This document shows positions 1-8,219 of a stretch of 64,000 bases of DNA, piece after piece. The DNA lies in assembly GCF_000271305.1 (NCBI RefSeq), contig NZ_AKGD01000003.1:608279-672278 (forward strand), written 5' to 3'. Numbering within the stretch: position 1 is the first letter of the stretch; every line of letters starts with the position of its first letter. This DNA is from Hydrocarboniphaga effusa AP103. Lineage in GTDB: Bacteria > Pseudomonadota > Gammaproteobacteria > Nevskiales > Nevskiaceae. The notes beneath the pieces were generated by a model. It searched no databases and was not told the DNA's origin. It saw only the letters and a program-made list of their open reading frames with translations. The position numbers were made by a program, and so were the translations under genes.

Positions 1-597
1 CAGCCGTTGAACTTCGTCTCCCAGCGCGCCCGCGGCCTCGACCTCGAAGCGAGCTATTCGGTGCCGATGGCGATGATCTCGGATGGACTGGAAGGCATGC
101 TGTCGTTCCGCGCACTGGCGACGCACTATCTCGAAATGTCGTCGAACAACGGCGTGGATGGCGAGATCGACCGTGCGGGCCAGAACAGCGGCGACGGCCC
201 GCCCGACTGGCGCTATCGCTTGTCGGCGACGTACAACCTCGATCGCTTCACCTTCATGCTCACCGGCCGCGGCATCAGTGCCGGCACGTACGACAACACC
301 TACGTCGAGTGCAATGGCGATTGCCCGACTTCGACTGGCCGCAATCGCACGATCACCAACAACAAGATCGCCGGTGCGTTCTACGTCGACACCTTCCTCT
401 CGTACAACGTCGGCGCGAGCGGCAAGTCCAACAACCAGGTGTTCTTCAAGATCATGAACTTCTTCAACGAAGATCCTGAAGCCGTGGGCCTCGGCCCGTC
501 GGACAGCTCCAACGTCGAGCCGGGCGTCAACCGCGCGCTCTACGACTACCTGGGCCGCACCTTCCGCCTCGGTTACCGCTTCGAATTCGGCGCGTAA
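1..597 (+). CDS. TonB-dependent receptor, C-terminal part (5' end outside window)
   Basis: The reading frame is open from base 1 to a TAA at 595-597, so the gene begins upstream of the window. The visible 198 residues read as alternating beta strands of an outer-membrane barrel, with polar extracellular loops containing the pair CNGDC, and they end in an aromatic-rich strand (RTFRLGYRFEFGA) typical of TonB-dependent receptors. Such barrels import a scarce ligand across the outer membrane using TonB-ExbBD energy. The plug and TonB box are not visible, so the substrate cannot be guessed. A strong terminator follows directly, so the gene is not co-transcribed with the downstream metal operon. 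Confidence 0.8.
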   Translation, partial: QPLNFVSQRARGLDLEASYSVPMAMISDGLEGMLSFRALATHYLEMSSNNGVDGEIDRAGQNSGDGPPDWRYRLSATYNLDRFTFMLTGRGISAGTYDNTYVECNGDCPTSTGRNRTITNNKIAGAFYVDTFLSYNVGASGKSNNQVFFKIMNFFNEDPEAVGLGPSDSSNVEPGVNRALYDYLGRTFRLGYRFEFGA

Positions 598-627
598 CAA
601 ACATCGTGTAGAACCTAGCAAGGGTTG

Positions 628-662
628 GAGGTGCCCAGCTTGACCGGGCACCTCTTTTTTTC
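628..662 (+). terminator. Rho-independent terminator after TonB-dependent receptor
   Basis: A perfect 9-bp stem, GAGGTGCCC (628-636) with GGGCACCTC (646-654), has a 9-nt loop and is followed by a run of eight T. It closes the receptor gene that ends at 597. It lies inside the longest possible reading frame of the next gene, which is one reason to start that gene further downstream. Confidence 0.9.
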
Positions 663-681
663 ATCATTGGGTCATACAAAA

Positions 682-1419
682 GTGAAAAACTTCTTACGCC
701 GGGTGCTGGCTCTGGGGCTGCTCGCTTCATCGGGTCTGGCGCAGGCGCACAACGTCTCCGAGCTCGCCAAGCAACGCATGCTGGATGGCGACTACCTGGA
801 TTTCGCGATGGTGGGCGCCGAGCACATGCTGACGGGCTACGACCATCTGCTGTTCCTGCTCGGCGTGCTGTTCTTTCTCAAGAGCTTCATCGACATCGTC
901 AAGTTCATCACCGCGTTCACGCTGGGCCACACGCTCGTGCTGATCTTCGCGACCAAGGCGGGCGTCGGAGCCAACCCTTACCTGATCGATGCGGTGATCG
1001 CGCTGACGGTGATCTACAAGGCGTTCGAGAACCTCGATGGCTTTCGTCGCTGGTTCAAATTCAATGCGCCGAGCCTGTTGCTGATGGTGTTCTTGTTCGG
1101 ACTGATTCATGGCTTCGGCCTGTCGACTCGCCTGCAGCAGATGACGCTCGCCAAGGACCCGATGCTCGTATCCAAGGTGATCGCGTTCAACGTCGGCGTC
1201 GAGCTCGGGCAGATCGCGGCGCTCACGGTGATGGCCGCGGTGATCCGCTTGTGGCGCGAGACCTCGGCCTGGCCGCTGGTCTCGCGTGTCGCCAATACGG
1301 CGCTCATCTGCGCCGGTGCGGTGTTGTTCGTGCAGCAGTTGCAGGGCTATGCCGGTACGCGCGAGCCGGCGATCGAGCGGTCGAAGGTTTCGATCGATTC
1401 GGCCGGTGAAAAGCTTTAG
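682..1419 (+). CDS. HupE/UreJ-type membrane protein, probable Ni/Co permease
   Basis: This is a 245-residue polytopic membrane protein with an N-terminal signal sequence (LALGLLASSGLAQAHN). The first histidine of the mature chain follows the predicted cleavage site, as is usual in HupE/UreJ proteins. Family-like motifs are EHMLTGYDHLLFLLGVLFF, FTLGHTLVLIF and GLIHGFGLS, whose His/Asp residues in membrane segments fit metal transit. The GTG at 682 is preferred because the frame further upstream runs through a terminator. HupE/UreJ proteins act in secondary nickel or cobalt uptake. The TonB receptor and NikK/NikL-like proteins encoded next support a metal role; the exact metal is inference. Confidence 0.75.
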   Translation: MKNFLRRVLALGLLASSGLAQAHNVSELAKQRMLDGDYLDFAMVGAEHMLTGYDHLLFLLGVLFFLKSFIDIVKFITAFTLGHTLVLIFATKAGVGANPYLIDAVIALTVIYKAFENLDGFRRWFKFNAPSLLLMVFLFGLIHGFGLSTRLQQMTLAKDPMLVSKVIAFNVGVELGQIAALTVMAAVIRLWRETSAWPLVSRVANTALICAGAVLFVQQLQGYAGTREPAIERSKVSIDSAGEKL

Positions 1420-1470
1420 AAAATTTCATCGGGCCTGAGGCCTGCAAGAAACTCACTTATCAAAATTCCA

Positions 1471-3564
1471 ATGATCAAAACCGAAAATCCGATAGCAAGC
1501 GCTTCGTCTTGCCCGCCGTTGCGCAAGCGCGGCATGGCGATCGTCGCGAGCCTGATGCTGGCTCCGGCCTATGCCCAGAGCTCGGGCGACGCGAACGATA
1601 TCCAGGTCGCCGCCGCCGAGGGGGGCGTCATGGAAGAGGTCATCGTCAAGGGCCAGGCCTTGCGTCGCGAGGACAGCGGCTATTCGTCGACGACGCTCGA
1701 CCAGCAGCAGATTCGCGATGAGCGGGTCTCACAGGCGCAGGAACTGTTTCGCCAGGTGCCGGGCATGAACGTGCTCGACTACGGATTGCCGGGCGTGGGC
1801 AGCGCGGTGGTCATCCGTGGCTTCGGTGGCGGGGGCCACGGTGGCGATCTGGGCACCGTGCTCGATGGCATTCCGCTCAACGAGGCGATGTCGCACGCCG
1901 ACGGCTATGTCGATTTCAGCGTCGTGGTGCCGCTCGAGATCGATCAGATGACGGTGTTCAAGGGCCCGGTTTCGGCGCTCTACGGCAACTTCAACCGTGG
2001 CGGCCTCGTGAGCCTGGTCACACGCAAGACCGGCGATTACCTGCAGGCCGACCTGGCGCTCGGCGCTTTCGACACCTTCGATGCGCAGGCCGCGATGGGA
2101 ACGCCGATCGGCGAACGCCAGCAGCTCAACCTCGCCGCGCAGGCGTATCACAGCGACGGCTTCCGTCCGCAGTCGCGCACCGATCGCGGAACCTTCGCGG
2201 GACGCTGGAGCATCGCGGCGACCCAGAGGCTACAGTTCGCGGTCTCCGCGCGTGTGCACGAGGCGAGTTCGGCCGGTCCCTCGTACATGACCCAGGCGCA
2301 GTTCGACCGCGATCCGTATGGCATCGATCCGAACGTGCAGAACGACGGCGCGGACAAGGGCTTCTCGACCTTCAGGCTCGACGCCAACTACGCCCTGAGC
2401 GAGACGCTCAAGCTGCTCAGCTTCGCCTACACCACGCGGCAGGACTTCACGCGCTGGTTCACGCGCCCGGTCAGTGCGACCGAATGGCGGCAGCGAGAGG
2501 AAACCTACGATCGCGAAGTCTATGGCCTGGGGACGAGCCTCAATGGCCGGCAACAGCTGCTCGCCAAACCGATCAACTGGGTGGCCGGTGTCGAGGCATT
2601 CACCGAGCGCACCGACTACGCGTACTACGACGGCCTCGATCATCGCGAGCGCCTGAATCCGGCGATCAACGACCGTCGCGCCGAACTCGACAGCCTGTCG
2701 GCGTTCGCCGAGGCGGACTGGGCCTTGCATTCGCTGTTCATGCCGTCGCTGGGCCTGCGCGCCGATCGTTTCACCGGTGATTGCTCGCTCAACGGTCCGG
2801 AGACCAGCACGAGCCCCTGCGGTGATCTCAACGAGCTCGACAACCTGAGCCCCAAGCTCGCGCTGCGCATGCAGCCCTGGAGCTGGCTCGGATTGCGTGC
2901 GAGCTGGGCGCAGGGCTTCGCACTGCCGAGCGGTTTCATCAAGTACGCGGCCTCGGCCAGCTCGCTCGATCCGAACGTGTTCAAGCAGACCGAAATCGGC
3001 GCCACGCTCAAGCCCGTCCAGGGCCTCGCCTTCGACATCGCCGCATTTCGCCTGAGCTCGACCAACGAGGTGCGCACGCTCGCGACCGGCGACTACGACA
3101 ACTTCGGCGCGACCTTGCGCCGTGGCATCGAAACGAGCCTGCAATGGCATCCGCTGGCCGCCTTGGAGCTGTCGGCGGTCTACGCCTACACCGATTCCGA
3201 GATCAGGAAAAACGGTAACGCCGCGCTGGTCGGCAACGAGGTGGCGGGCGTTTCGCGCGATACCGCGACGCTCAACGCGCGCTGGCTGCCGGACCAGGAT
3301 TGGGCCTTCGATGCCACCTGGCGCCTGGTCGGCGACTACGAGATCGACGCGGCGAACTCCGAGCGATCTGCCAGTTTCACCACGGTGGATGTCGGCGCGA
3401 CGCGCGCCGTTCGCAGCGGATTGCACGTGTATCGCTTCTACCTGAGCCTCGACAACGTCACCGACCGCGTCTATTCCGCGTCGACGACGCGCATCGGCGG
3501 ACAGACACTTCACGCCCCGGCCGCGCCGCGCACGCTGCGCGCCGGCGTTCAATTCGATTTCTAA
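1471..3564 (+). CDS. TonB-dependent receptor, probable metal-chelate uptake
   Basis: This is a complete 697-residue outer-membrane receptor. It has a signal peptide ending near residue 36 (APAYAQ), a TonB-box-like stretch EEVIVKGQ at about 55-62, and a plug domain at about 65-175 with the typical QAELFRQVPGMNV-like and VFKGPVSALYGNFNRGG patterns. A long barrel follows and ends in a terminal aromatic residue (RAGVQFDF). A histidine/glycine-rich plug loop (GFGGGGHGGD) and MSHADGY could be metal-contacting. It lies 51 bp after the HupE-like gene and 10 bp before the DUF4198 gene, so it is very probably the outer-membrane entry step of a Ni/Co system. The ligand assignment is inferred from neighbours. 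Confidence 0.85.
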   Translation: MIKTENPIASASSCPPLRKRGMAIVASLMLAPAYAQSSGDANDIQVAAAEGGVMEEVIVKGQALRREDSGYSSTTLDQQQIRDERVSQAQELFRQVPGMNVLDYGLPGVGSAVVIRGFGGGGHGGDLGTVLDGIPLNEAMSHADGYVDFSVVVPLEIDQMTVFKGPVSALYGNFNRGGLVSLVTRKTGDYLQADLALGAFDTFDAQAAMGTPIGERQQLNLAAQAYHSDGFRPQSRTDRGTFAGRWSIAATQRLQFAVSARVHEASSAGPSYMTQAQFDRDPYGIDPNVQNDGADKGFSTFRLDANYALSETLKLLSFAYTTRQDFTRWFTRPVSATEWRQREETYDREVYGLGTSLNGRQQLLAKPINWVAGVEAFTERTDYAYYDGLDHRERLNPAINDRRAELDSLSAFAEADWALHSLFMPSLGLRADRFTGDCSLNGPETSTSPCGDLNELDNLSPKLALRMQPWSWLGLRASWAQGFALPSGFIKYAASASSLDPNVFKQTEIGATLKPVQGLAFDIAAFRLSSTNEVRTLATGDYDNFGATLRRGIETSLQWHPLAALELSAVYAYTDSEIRKNGNAALVGNEVAGVSRDTATLNARWLPDQDWAFDATWRLVGDYEIDAANSERSASFTTVDVGATRAVRSGLHVYRFYLSLDNVTDRVYSASTTRIGGQTLHAPAAPRTLRAGVQFDF

Positions 3565-3574
3565 GGAGACCTTC

Positions 3575-4300
3575 ATGTCGATGAACCTCGTTCGACCCAT
3601 GCGCGCGCTGGCCGGCTTCGGCCTTGCCGCCGCAACGCTGTATTGCGCCAGCGCATCGGCGCACACGGTCTGGCTGCAGCCCGATTCGACGCCGGGCGTC
3701 TATCGTGTCTACTTCGGTGGCCATGCGGGCAAGCTCGAATCGTATCCGGCCGACAAGCTCAAATCCGCCGATGCCTATGACGCGAGCGGCAAGCGCATCG
3801 ACATGATCAGGACCGATGCCGCCGACGGCGTGCGCCTGCGGCCGGTGCGCGAGCCGGCGCTGATCGCGATGCATTACGAAAACGGAATCTGGACGCGCAC
3901 GCCCGAAGGCCGCAGCGTGAACAAGACCCTGGATGAAGTGCCGGGCGCCAAGCAGGCGACCAACGCGGTCAAGTATCACAAGACCATCCTGCAGTGGACG
4001 CCGTTCGTGACGCAGACGCTCGGCCAGCCTTTCGAAGTCACGCCGCTCGAGGCCAAGGCCCCGCGCGCCGGCCAGCCCTTGCGCGTACGCATCACGATCG
4101 ACGGCAAGCCCGCGGCTGGCATCAAGATCGGTCGCGACGAAGAAGGCAGCGAAGGCATCAGCGATGCCGATGGTGTGGCGAGCTTCGTTCCGACCAAGGG
4201 TTTCAACAAGCTGTGGTCCGGCCAGCGCACCAAGGTGAGCGGCAACCCGAAGTTCACCGAGTTCAGCTACGAGTACCTGTTCGGCTTTCATGCGGAGTGA
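3575..4300 (+). CDS. DUF4198 periplasmic protein, NikK-like
   Basis: This 241-residue exported protein has a signal peptide ending at ASASAHTVWLQP, so the mature chain begins with a histidine. It has the layout of DUF4198 proteins such as NikK of nickel ECF systems: an N-terminal beta domain with YRVYFGGHAGKLESY and a C-terminal Ig/transthyretin-like half (PLRVRITIDGKPAAGIKIGRD, GISDADGVASF). An AGGAGA ribosome site overlaps the end of the receptor gene, giving tight coupling. The protein is expected to hand metal to an inner-membrane permease. The usual NikM/NikQ/NikO partners are absent, and the HupE-like protein probably takes that place. Confidence 0.75.
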   Translation: MSMNLVRPMRALAGFGLAAATLYCASASAHTVWLQPDSTPGVYRVYFGGHAGKLESYPADKLKSADAYDASGKRIDMIRTDAADGVRLRPVREPALIAMHYENGIWTRTPEGRSVNKTLDEVPGAKQATNAVKYHKTILQWTPFVTQTLGQPFEVTPLEAKAPRAGQPLRVRITIDGKPAAGIKIGRDEEGSEGISDADGVASFVPTKGFNKLWSGQRTKVSGNPKFTEFSYEYLFGFHAE

Positions 4301-4304
4301 TGCG

Positions 4305-4772
4305 ATGCGACAGATCAAGCCCAGGATCAAGCTGATTTGCGCGGGCCTGCTGGTGTCGGTGGTCTCGCTTGCGGTGCACGCACACGGATTGCTGGTCAGC
4401 GTCAAAGGCGAGGGCAGCAGCATTGTCGGCACCGTCTACTACTCGGACGGTGCGCTGGCGGTCGGCGAGTTCGTGCAGCTCATCGATATCGACGCACCGG
4501 CCGAACAGGCGCGCACGAGCAATGCCGACAGCGACGGCCGCTTCCGCTTCGATGATGCGACGGTCGGGCATCGCTATCGCATCATCGTCGAAGGCGAAGA
4601 GGGGCACGTTACCGAAATGGAGCTGCTGCTGGCCGAAGGCGAAAAAGCCAGGCTCAACGATGCGGATGGTGCAGCCGAAGAGGAGGGCGGGTTTCCGGCC
4701 TGGCTCGTGATCGGCGGCCTGCTGTTGCTGTCTGCGATCCCGGCGTGGCTGCTGAGAAAGAAGAAACCATGA
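4305..4772 (+). CDS. NikL-like membrane-anchored carboxypeptidase-regulatory-fold protein
   Basis: This 155-residue protein has an N-terminal signal sequence followed by AHGLLVSVKG, a beta domain with VYYSDGALAVGEFVQL and SDGRFRFDDATVGHRYRIIVEGEEGH, an acidic linker (AAEEEGG), and a C-terminal transmembrane helix (residues about 129-149) ending in RKKKP. This order matches NikL-type accessory proteins of nickel/cobalt transporters. The ATG at 4305 is chosen because GGAG lies 7 bases upstream; an ATG at 4290 overlaps the previous gene and has no such site. It is the last gene of the operon before a terminator. Confidence 0.65.
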   Translation: MRQIKPRIKLICAGLLVSVVSLAVHAHGLLVSVKGEGSSIVGTVYYSDGALAVGEFVQLIDIDAPAEQARTSNADSDGRFRFDDATVGHRYRIIVEGEEGHVTEMELLLAEGEKARLNDADGAAEEEGGFPAWLVIGGLLLLSAIPAWLLRKKKP

Positions 4773-4780
4773 GTGCCTGA

Positions 4781-4809
4781 AAAGCCCCGGAGCGTGCTCC
4801 GGGGCTTTT
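4781..4809 (+). terminator. Terminator of the metal-uptake operon
   Basis: GCCCCGGAG and CTCCGGGGC form a 9-bp stem with a CGTG loop, flanked by AAA on the left and TTTT on the right, so it can work in both directions. It separates the forward metal operon from dgcA, which arrives on the minus strand and ends at 4846. Confidence 0.85.
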
Positions 4810-4845
4810 GTGCCTGCTCGACCGACGCGCGCTTTTCGAGTTGGC

Positions 4846-5835
4846 TCAGCCACCGCCCCAGACATAGCCTTCGGGCGCAACGAGCTGGCCATCGCGCAGA
4901 TAAGCGCCGCCCTTGTAGTCCTGCTCGAGCCAGAGCGGACCGTCGAGGTCGACGTAGCTGGCGTGGCGTGCGATGTGAAACGCCGGGGCGATGCCGAGCG
5001 AGCTGCTGATCATGCAGCCGCTCATGATCAGCATGCCGGCCGACTGCGCGTTCCACAGCAGTTGCAGGGCGCCCGTGAGTCCGCCGGCCTTGTCGAGCTT
5101 GATGTTGATGGCCTGATAGCGGTTCAGCAGCCTCGGCAGATCTTCGGCGACGTGGCAGGACTCGTCGGCGCAGATCGGACGCAGCGGAACGAAGCCCTCG
5201 AGCACCGCGTCCTCGTCCGCGGGCAAGGGCTGTTCGACCAGATCGACACGCGCTTCGACGAGGATCGGCTGCATGGCCTTGAGGATGTCGAAGGTCCAGC
5301 TCTCGTTCGGATCGACGATGAGCCTGGCATCGGGTGCCGCCGCGCGCACCGCGAGCAGCTGGGTCTCGGGATCTTCGGCGTCGACCTTGACCTTGAGCAG
5401 CGGGGCATTGCGAAGCTTAAGCGCCGCTGCGTGCATGGCCTCGACGGAGTCCAGGCTCACGGTCAGCGCGCTGACGAGCGCAGGCAATGGTCCGAGGCCG
5501 AGCTGATCGTGGACCGGCTGGCCGATCTGCTGGGCGGCCAGGTCCCAGTACGCGCAATCGATCGCGTTGCGCGCGGCGCCCGGCGCGAGCGCCTCCTGCA
5601 GCTGCGATTGCGAAAGCCCGCTGGAAATCGCATCGGAAACCTCGTTGATCTGCTCGATCACCGAGTCCACGGTTTCGCCGTAGCGTGCGTACGGAACCGC
5701 TTCGCCGCGTCCGCGCCGATCGCCCTGGCGCAGCTCGACGACGACTACGTCGGCCGCCACCTTGACTCCGCGCGAGATTCGAAACGGAGCCGTGAGCGGC
5801 AGCGACTGACGGATGACGCTCAGCGTGGGAAACAT
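4846..5835 (-). CDS. dgcA: N-acetyl-D-glutamate racemase / dipeptide-epimerase-like enolase-superfamily enzyme
   Basis: This is a 329-residue member of the mandelate racemase/muconate lactonizing branch of the enolase superfamily. Visible are the N-terminal capping domain (ISRGVKVAADVVVVEL), the KxK acid/base pair in LLKVKVD, metal ligands in LIVDPNESW, VEQPLP and CADES, and the second catalytic lysine in INIKLDKAGG. It looks like an Ala-Glu epimerase, but the overlapping partner gene encodes a DUF1611/DgcN protein. In the DgcN-DgcA pathway described in marine bacteria, D-Glu is N-acetylated and this enzyme turns N-acetyl-D-Glu into N-acetyl-L-Glu. The Met at 5835 is preferred over 5889; its start lies inside the end of dgcN, suggesting translational coupling. 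Confidence 0.75.
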   Translation of the reverse strand: MFPTLSVIRQSLPLTAPFRISRGVKVAADVVVVELRQGDRRGRGEAVPYARYGETVDSVIEQINEVSDAISSGLSQSQLQEALAPGAARNAIDCAYWDLAAQQIGQPVHDQLGLGPLPALVSALTVSLDSVEAMHAAALKLRNAPLLKVKVDAEDPETQLLAVRAAAPDARLIVDPNESWTFDILKAMQPILVEARVDLVEQPLPADEDAVLEGFVPLRPICADESCHVAEDLPRLLNRYQAINIKLDKAGGLTGALQLLWNAQSAGMLIMSGCMISSSLGIAPAFHIARHASYVDLDGPLWLEQDYKGGAYLRDGQLVAPEGYVWGGG

Positions 5836-6857
5836 TGGAGAAGTTGGTTGGTGATGCGTTCGACGCCGCTGGCGACCGGATCTTCGCAAGGCAGTCCCAG
5901 GGCGTCCTCGGCGGCCTTGCAGGCGTCGATGGCGGCCTGCGGCGTGAGCCTGGAGGTGTTCAGCGCGATGCCGACGGCGACGACATCGGGCTGGGTGAGG
6001 CGGGCTTGCTGCAGGTTGGATTCAAGCGTGGCCTTCAGGCTCGGCAGCGAGTAATGCGGCAGGCCGCGCATGTGCGGACGCAGCGGCTCGTGGCACAGCA
6101 CGAGCGCGTCGGGCTGGGCGCCGTGCAACAAGCCGAGCGAAACCCCCGCGTACGAAGGATGGAACAGCGAGCCCTGGCCTTCGATGAGATCCCAGCCGTC
6201 GTCCTCGCGGCCCGGCGTGAGCCACTCGGCGCCGCCCGAGATGAAGTCGGCGACGAGCGCATCGATCGGAACGCCGGAGCCCGCGATGAGAATGCCGGTC
6301 TGCCCGGTGGCACGGAAATCGGCCGGGATGCCGCGCTTGCGCAGCTCGCGCTCGATCGCCAGCGTCGTATACATCTTGCCGACCGAGCAATCGGTGCCGA
6401 CCGTGAGCAGGCGACGGCCCGGACGCGGCAGCCCTTTGCCGACCGACAGTTGATACGGAAAGCTGCGCGCATCGAACAGCGCGCGCCCGCTGCGTCGCGC
6501 CGCTTCGGTGATCTGGGCGACCGAATCGAGCCGCTGATGCAGGCCCGAGGCGACGTTGAGCCCGGCGTCGAGCGCGGCGACGATGTCCCGCACGTTGTGG
6601 GCGCTGAGCTCGCCGCCGGCGTTGGCGAGCCCGATCACCAGGGTGTTCGCACCGGCTGCCCTGGCCTCGGCAAACGTGAGCTCCCGCAGGTCCAGGCTTG
6701 CGTGGCAATCGGGCCCGCGGAACTGTCCGATGCACCAGTCGGGCCGCCAGAACGCAAGGCCGCGAGCCGTCTTGATGGCGAGATCATCCGACGCGTCGCC
6801 GAGGTACAGCAGATAGGGCGGCCCCCAGTCTGGCGCGGGGGACGGGTTGAGGATCAT
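5820..6857 (-). CDS. dgcN: DUF1611 protein, D-glutamate N-acetyltransferase DgcN
   Basis: This 345-residue protein matches the DUF1611 family: an N-terminal Rossmann-like domain (residues about 15-130, with NTLVIGLANAGGELS) followed by a P-loop-like segment, TVGTDCSVGKMYTTL, at about residue 150. Later motifs such as IEGQGSLFHPSYAGVSLGLLHG and VLCHEPLRPHMRG are characteristic. DgcN acetylates D-glutamate as the first step of its catabolism, with DgcA acting next; the pair is encoded here with a 16-bp overlap. About 130 bp upstream lies one of four copies of a LysR-type operator/promoter element (6985-7050). I see no good ribosome site. Substrate is inferred from family and pairing. Confidence 0.75.
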   Translation of the reverse strand: MILNPSPAPDWGPPYLLYLGDASDDLAIKTARGLAFWRPDWCIGQFRGPDCHASLDLRELTFAEARAAGANTLVIGLANAGGELSAHNVRDIVAALDAGLNVASGLHQRLDSVAQITEAARRSGRALFDARSFPYQLSVGKGLPRPGRRLLTVGTDCSVGKMYTTLAIERELRKRGIPADFRATGQTGILIAGSGVPIDALVADFISGGAEWLTPGREDDGWDLIEGQGSLFHPSYAGVSLGLLHGAQPDALVLCHEPLRPHMRGLPHYSLPSLKATLESNLQQARLTQPDVVAVGIALNTSRLTPQAAIDACKAAEDALGLPCEDPVASGVERITNQLLQCFPR

Positions 6858-6984
6858 AAGGTCAGGCTTGGCTGGAGCAGCGTGGGTATCCGAAGAATCA
6901 CTGAAGTCCTGGGCGTACCGCTGGCGATGAGCGCAGTGGAATGTCGCGGCGGGATGTCGAAGCGAGACCGGGCCGATGCTTGAA

Positions 6985-7050
6985 CGATAGCCGTCCCTAC
7001 GTAGACCTATCTAATCAAAAGACGGAGGGCAAACATAACCGCCAGTTATT
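6985..7050 (-). promoter_or_regulatory. LysR-type operator/promoter element, copy A (dgcN)
   Basis: Read on the minus strand: AATAAC-N5-GTTATG (7050-7034), exactly 14 bp, the 11-mer TTTGATTAGAT (7019-7009), 18 bp, then CTATCG (6990-6985), which contains a -10-like TATCGT. The palindrome fits T-N11-A and would be centred near -65 from the expected start, as in many LysR-activated promoters. The same arrangement occurs at 8065, 9914 and 13593. Confidence 0.7.
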
Positions 7051-7086
7051 CGCGCGAAGGCCATGGTCCGCCGACGCTGCGACGAT

Positions 7087-7956
7087 TCAGTCCGAGCGGC
7101 TGCAGACGCTGAGCTTGTAGTCGACGAACCGCCGTGCGAACGATTTCCACAACTCGCCCGGAACGCCGTGGCCGATCTTGCGCGTATCGACGCTCACGAT
7201 CGGGGTGATGTCCTTGGTCGAACTGCTGATCCAGATCTCGTCCGCATCGTAGAGCTCGGCCTTGGCGATTTCGCGTTCGACGAGCGCGATGCGGTGACGA
7301 TCACACAGCTCGATGATCAGCTCGCGCGTGATGCCGTTGAGGATGCGCGTGCTGCGCGGCGGTGTGCCGATGCGTCCATCCTTGATCAGGAACACATTGG
7401 TCGATGCGCCTTCGGTGACCAGGCCGTCGCGGATCAGGATCGCCTCGGCCGCGCCCATCGCGTAAGCCTGTTGTTTTGCGAGCACGTTCGGTAGCAGCGA
7501 AACCGATTTGATGTCGCAGCGTCCCCAGCGTATGTCGTCGAGCGTGATCGCGGCGAAGCCGAGCGCCGCATCCGGATCGTGGGTCGGAGACCGCGTGATC
7601 GACGTGGCCGACATGAAGACCGTCGGCGGCACGACCGGATATGGAAAAGGATGATCGCGCTTGTCGGGGGCGCCGCGCGTCACCTGCATGTAGAGGCTCA
7701 GTTCACCGCCGCCGTTGCGGCGCACGAGCTCGCGACAAAGCTCCATCCATTCGGGAACGCTGTGAGGCGAGGGGATCTGCAGGCCATCGAGCGAGCGTTC
7801 GAGCCGGCGCAGGTGCTGCTCGGCGCGGAACAGCACGCCATTGAACACCGGGATGACTTCGTAGATGCCGTCGGCGAACAGGAAGCCCCGGTCCATCGGA
7901 GAGATGCGCGCCTGGCTGGCTTCGATGAAGCTGCCGTTGAGGAAAACCTCGCTCAT
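7087..7956 (-). CDS. Class IV PLP aminotransferase, D-amino-acid aminotransferase type
   Basis: This 289-residue fold-type IV transaminase begins MSEVFLNGSFIEASQARISPMDRGFLFADGIYEV-style, as D-alanine aminotransferases do. The PLP lysine is K150 in CDIKSVSLLPNV, and the cofactor-contacting glutamate lies in VTEGASTNVFLI. The family transfers amino groups between D-amino acids and 2-oxoacids, producing or consuming D-Glu and D-Ala. It lies between the dgcN-dgcA pair and the M81 peptidase genes. A -10-like TATGAT (minus strand, 8009-8004) sits between this gene and the palindrome at 8065-8081, so divergent control is possible. Branched-chain aminotransferase or aminodeoxychorismate lyase are less likely from the motifs and length. 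Confidence 0.8.
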   Translation of the reverse strand: MSEVFLNGSFIEASQARISPMDRGFLFADGIYEVIPVFNGVLFRAEQHLRRLERSLDGLQIPSPHSVPEWMELCRELVRRNGGGELSLYMQVTRGAPDKRDHPFPYPVVPPTVFMSATSITRSPTHDPDAALGFAAITLDDIRWGRCDIKSVSLLPNVLAKQQAYAMGAAEAILIRDGLVTEGASTNVFLIKDGRIGTPPRSTRILNGITRELIIELCDRHRIALVEREIAKAELYDADEIWISSSTKDITPIVSVDTRKIGHGVPGELWKSFARRFVDYKLSVCSRSD

Positions 7957-8064
7957 GCGAATGGAGACGAAAACTGTTCGGGAAGATTGGCGGCGACGCG
8001 CAAATCATATCAGCAGGCCGCGACCGGCCTGCCTGGAACATGGGCATTAGAAGGCGCCCGGGCA

Positions 8065-8130
8065 CATAACCGAAAGTTATGCCGGAAGCGAATCATTTCA
8101 TTGGATCGATGGGGAACCGAAACCTACTTT
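8065..8130 (+). promoter_or_regulatory. LysR-type operator/promoter element, copy B (first M81 gene)
   Basis: A perfect palindrome, CATAAC-CGAAA-GTTATG (8065-8081), then 14 bp, the 11-mer TTTCATTGGAT (8096-8106), 17 bp and CTACTT (8124-8129), which gives a -10-like TACTTT. TTGGAT may serve as a poor -35, as expected for an activator-dependent promoter. The first M81 start codon is about 85 bp downstream of the expected transcription start. Confidence 0.75.
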
Positions 8131-8219
8131 CCCAAGCCATGGACCGCGGGGCCATGACGATCACATGACGATCAGCGGACCCGGCGGCCGAAGCTTTCTC
8201 CACACCGGACAGAACCTAA

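Noticed and set aside
2230..3666. Large minus-strand frame opposite the TonB receptor
   Set aside because: No signal, domain or start site; the receptor on the plus strand has complete family features.
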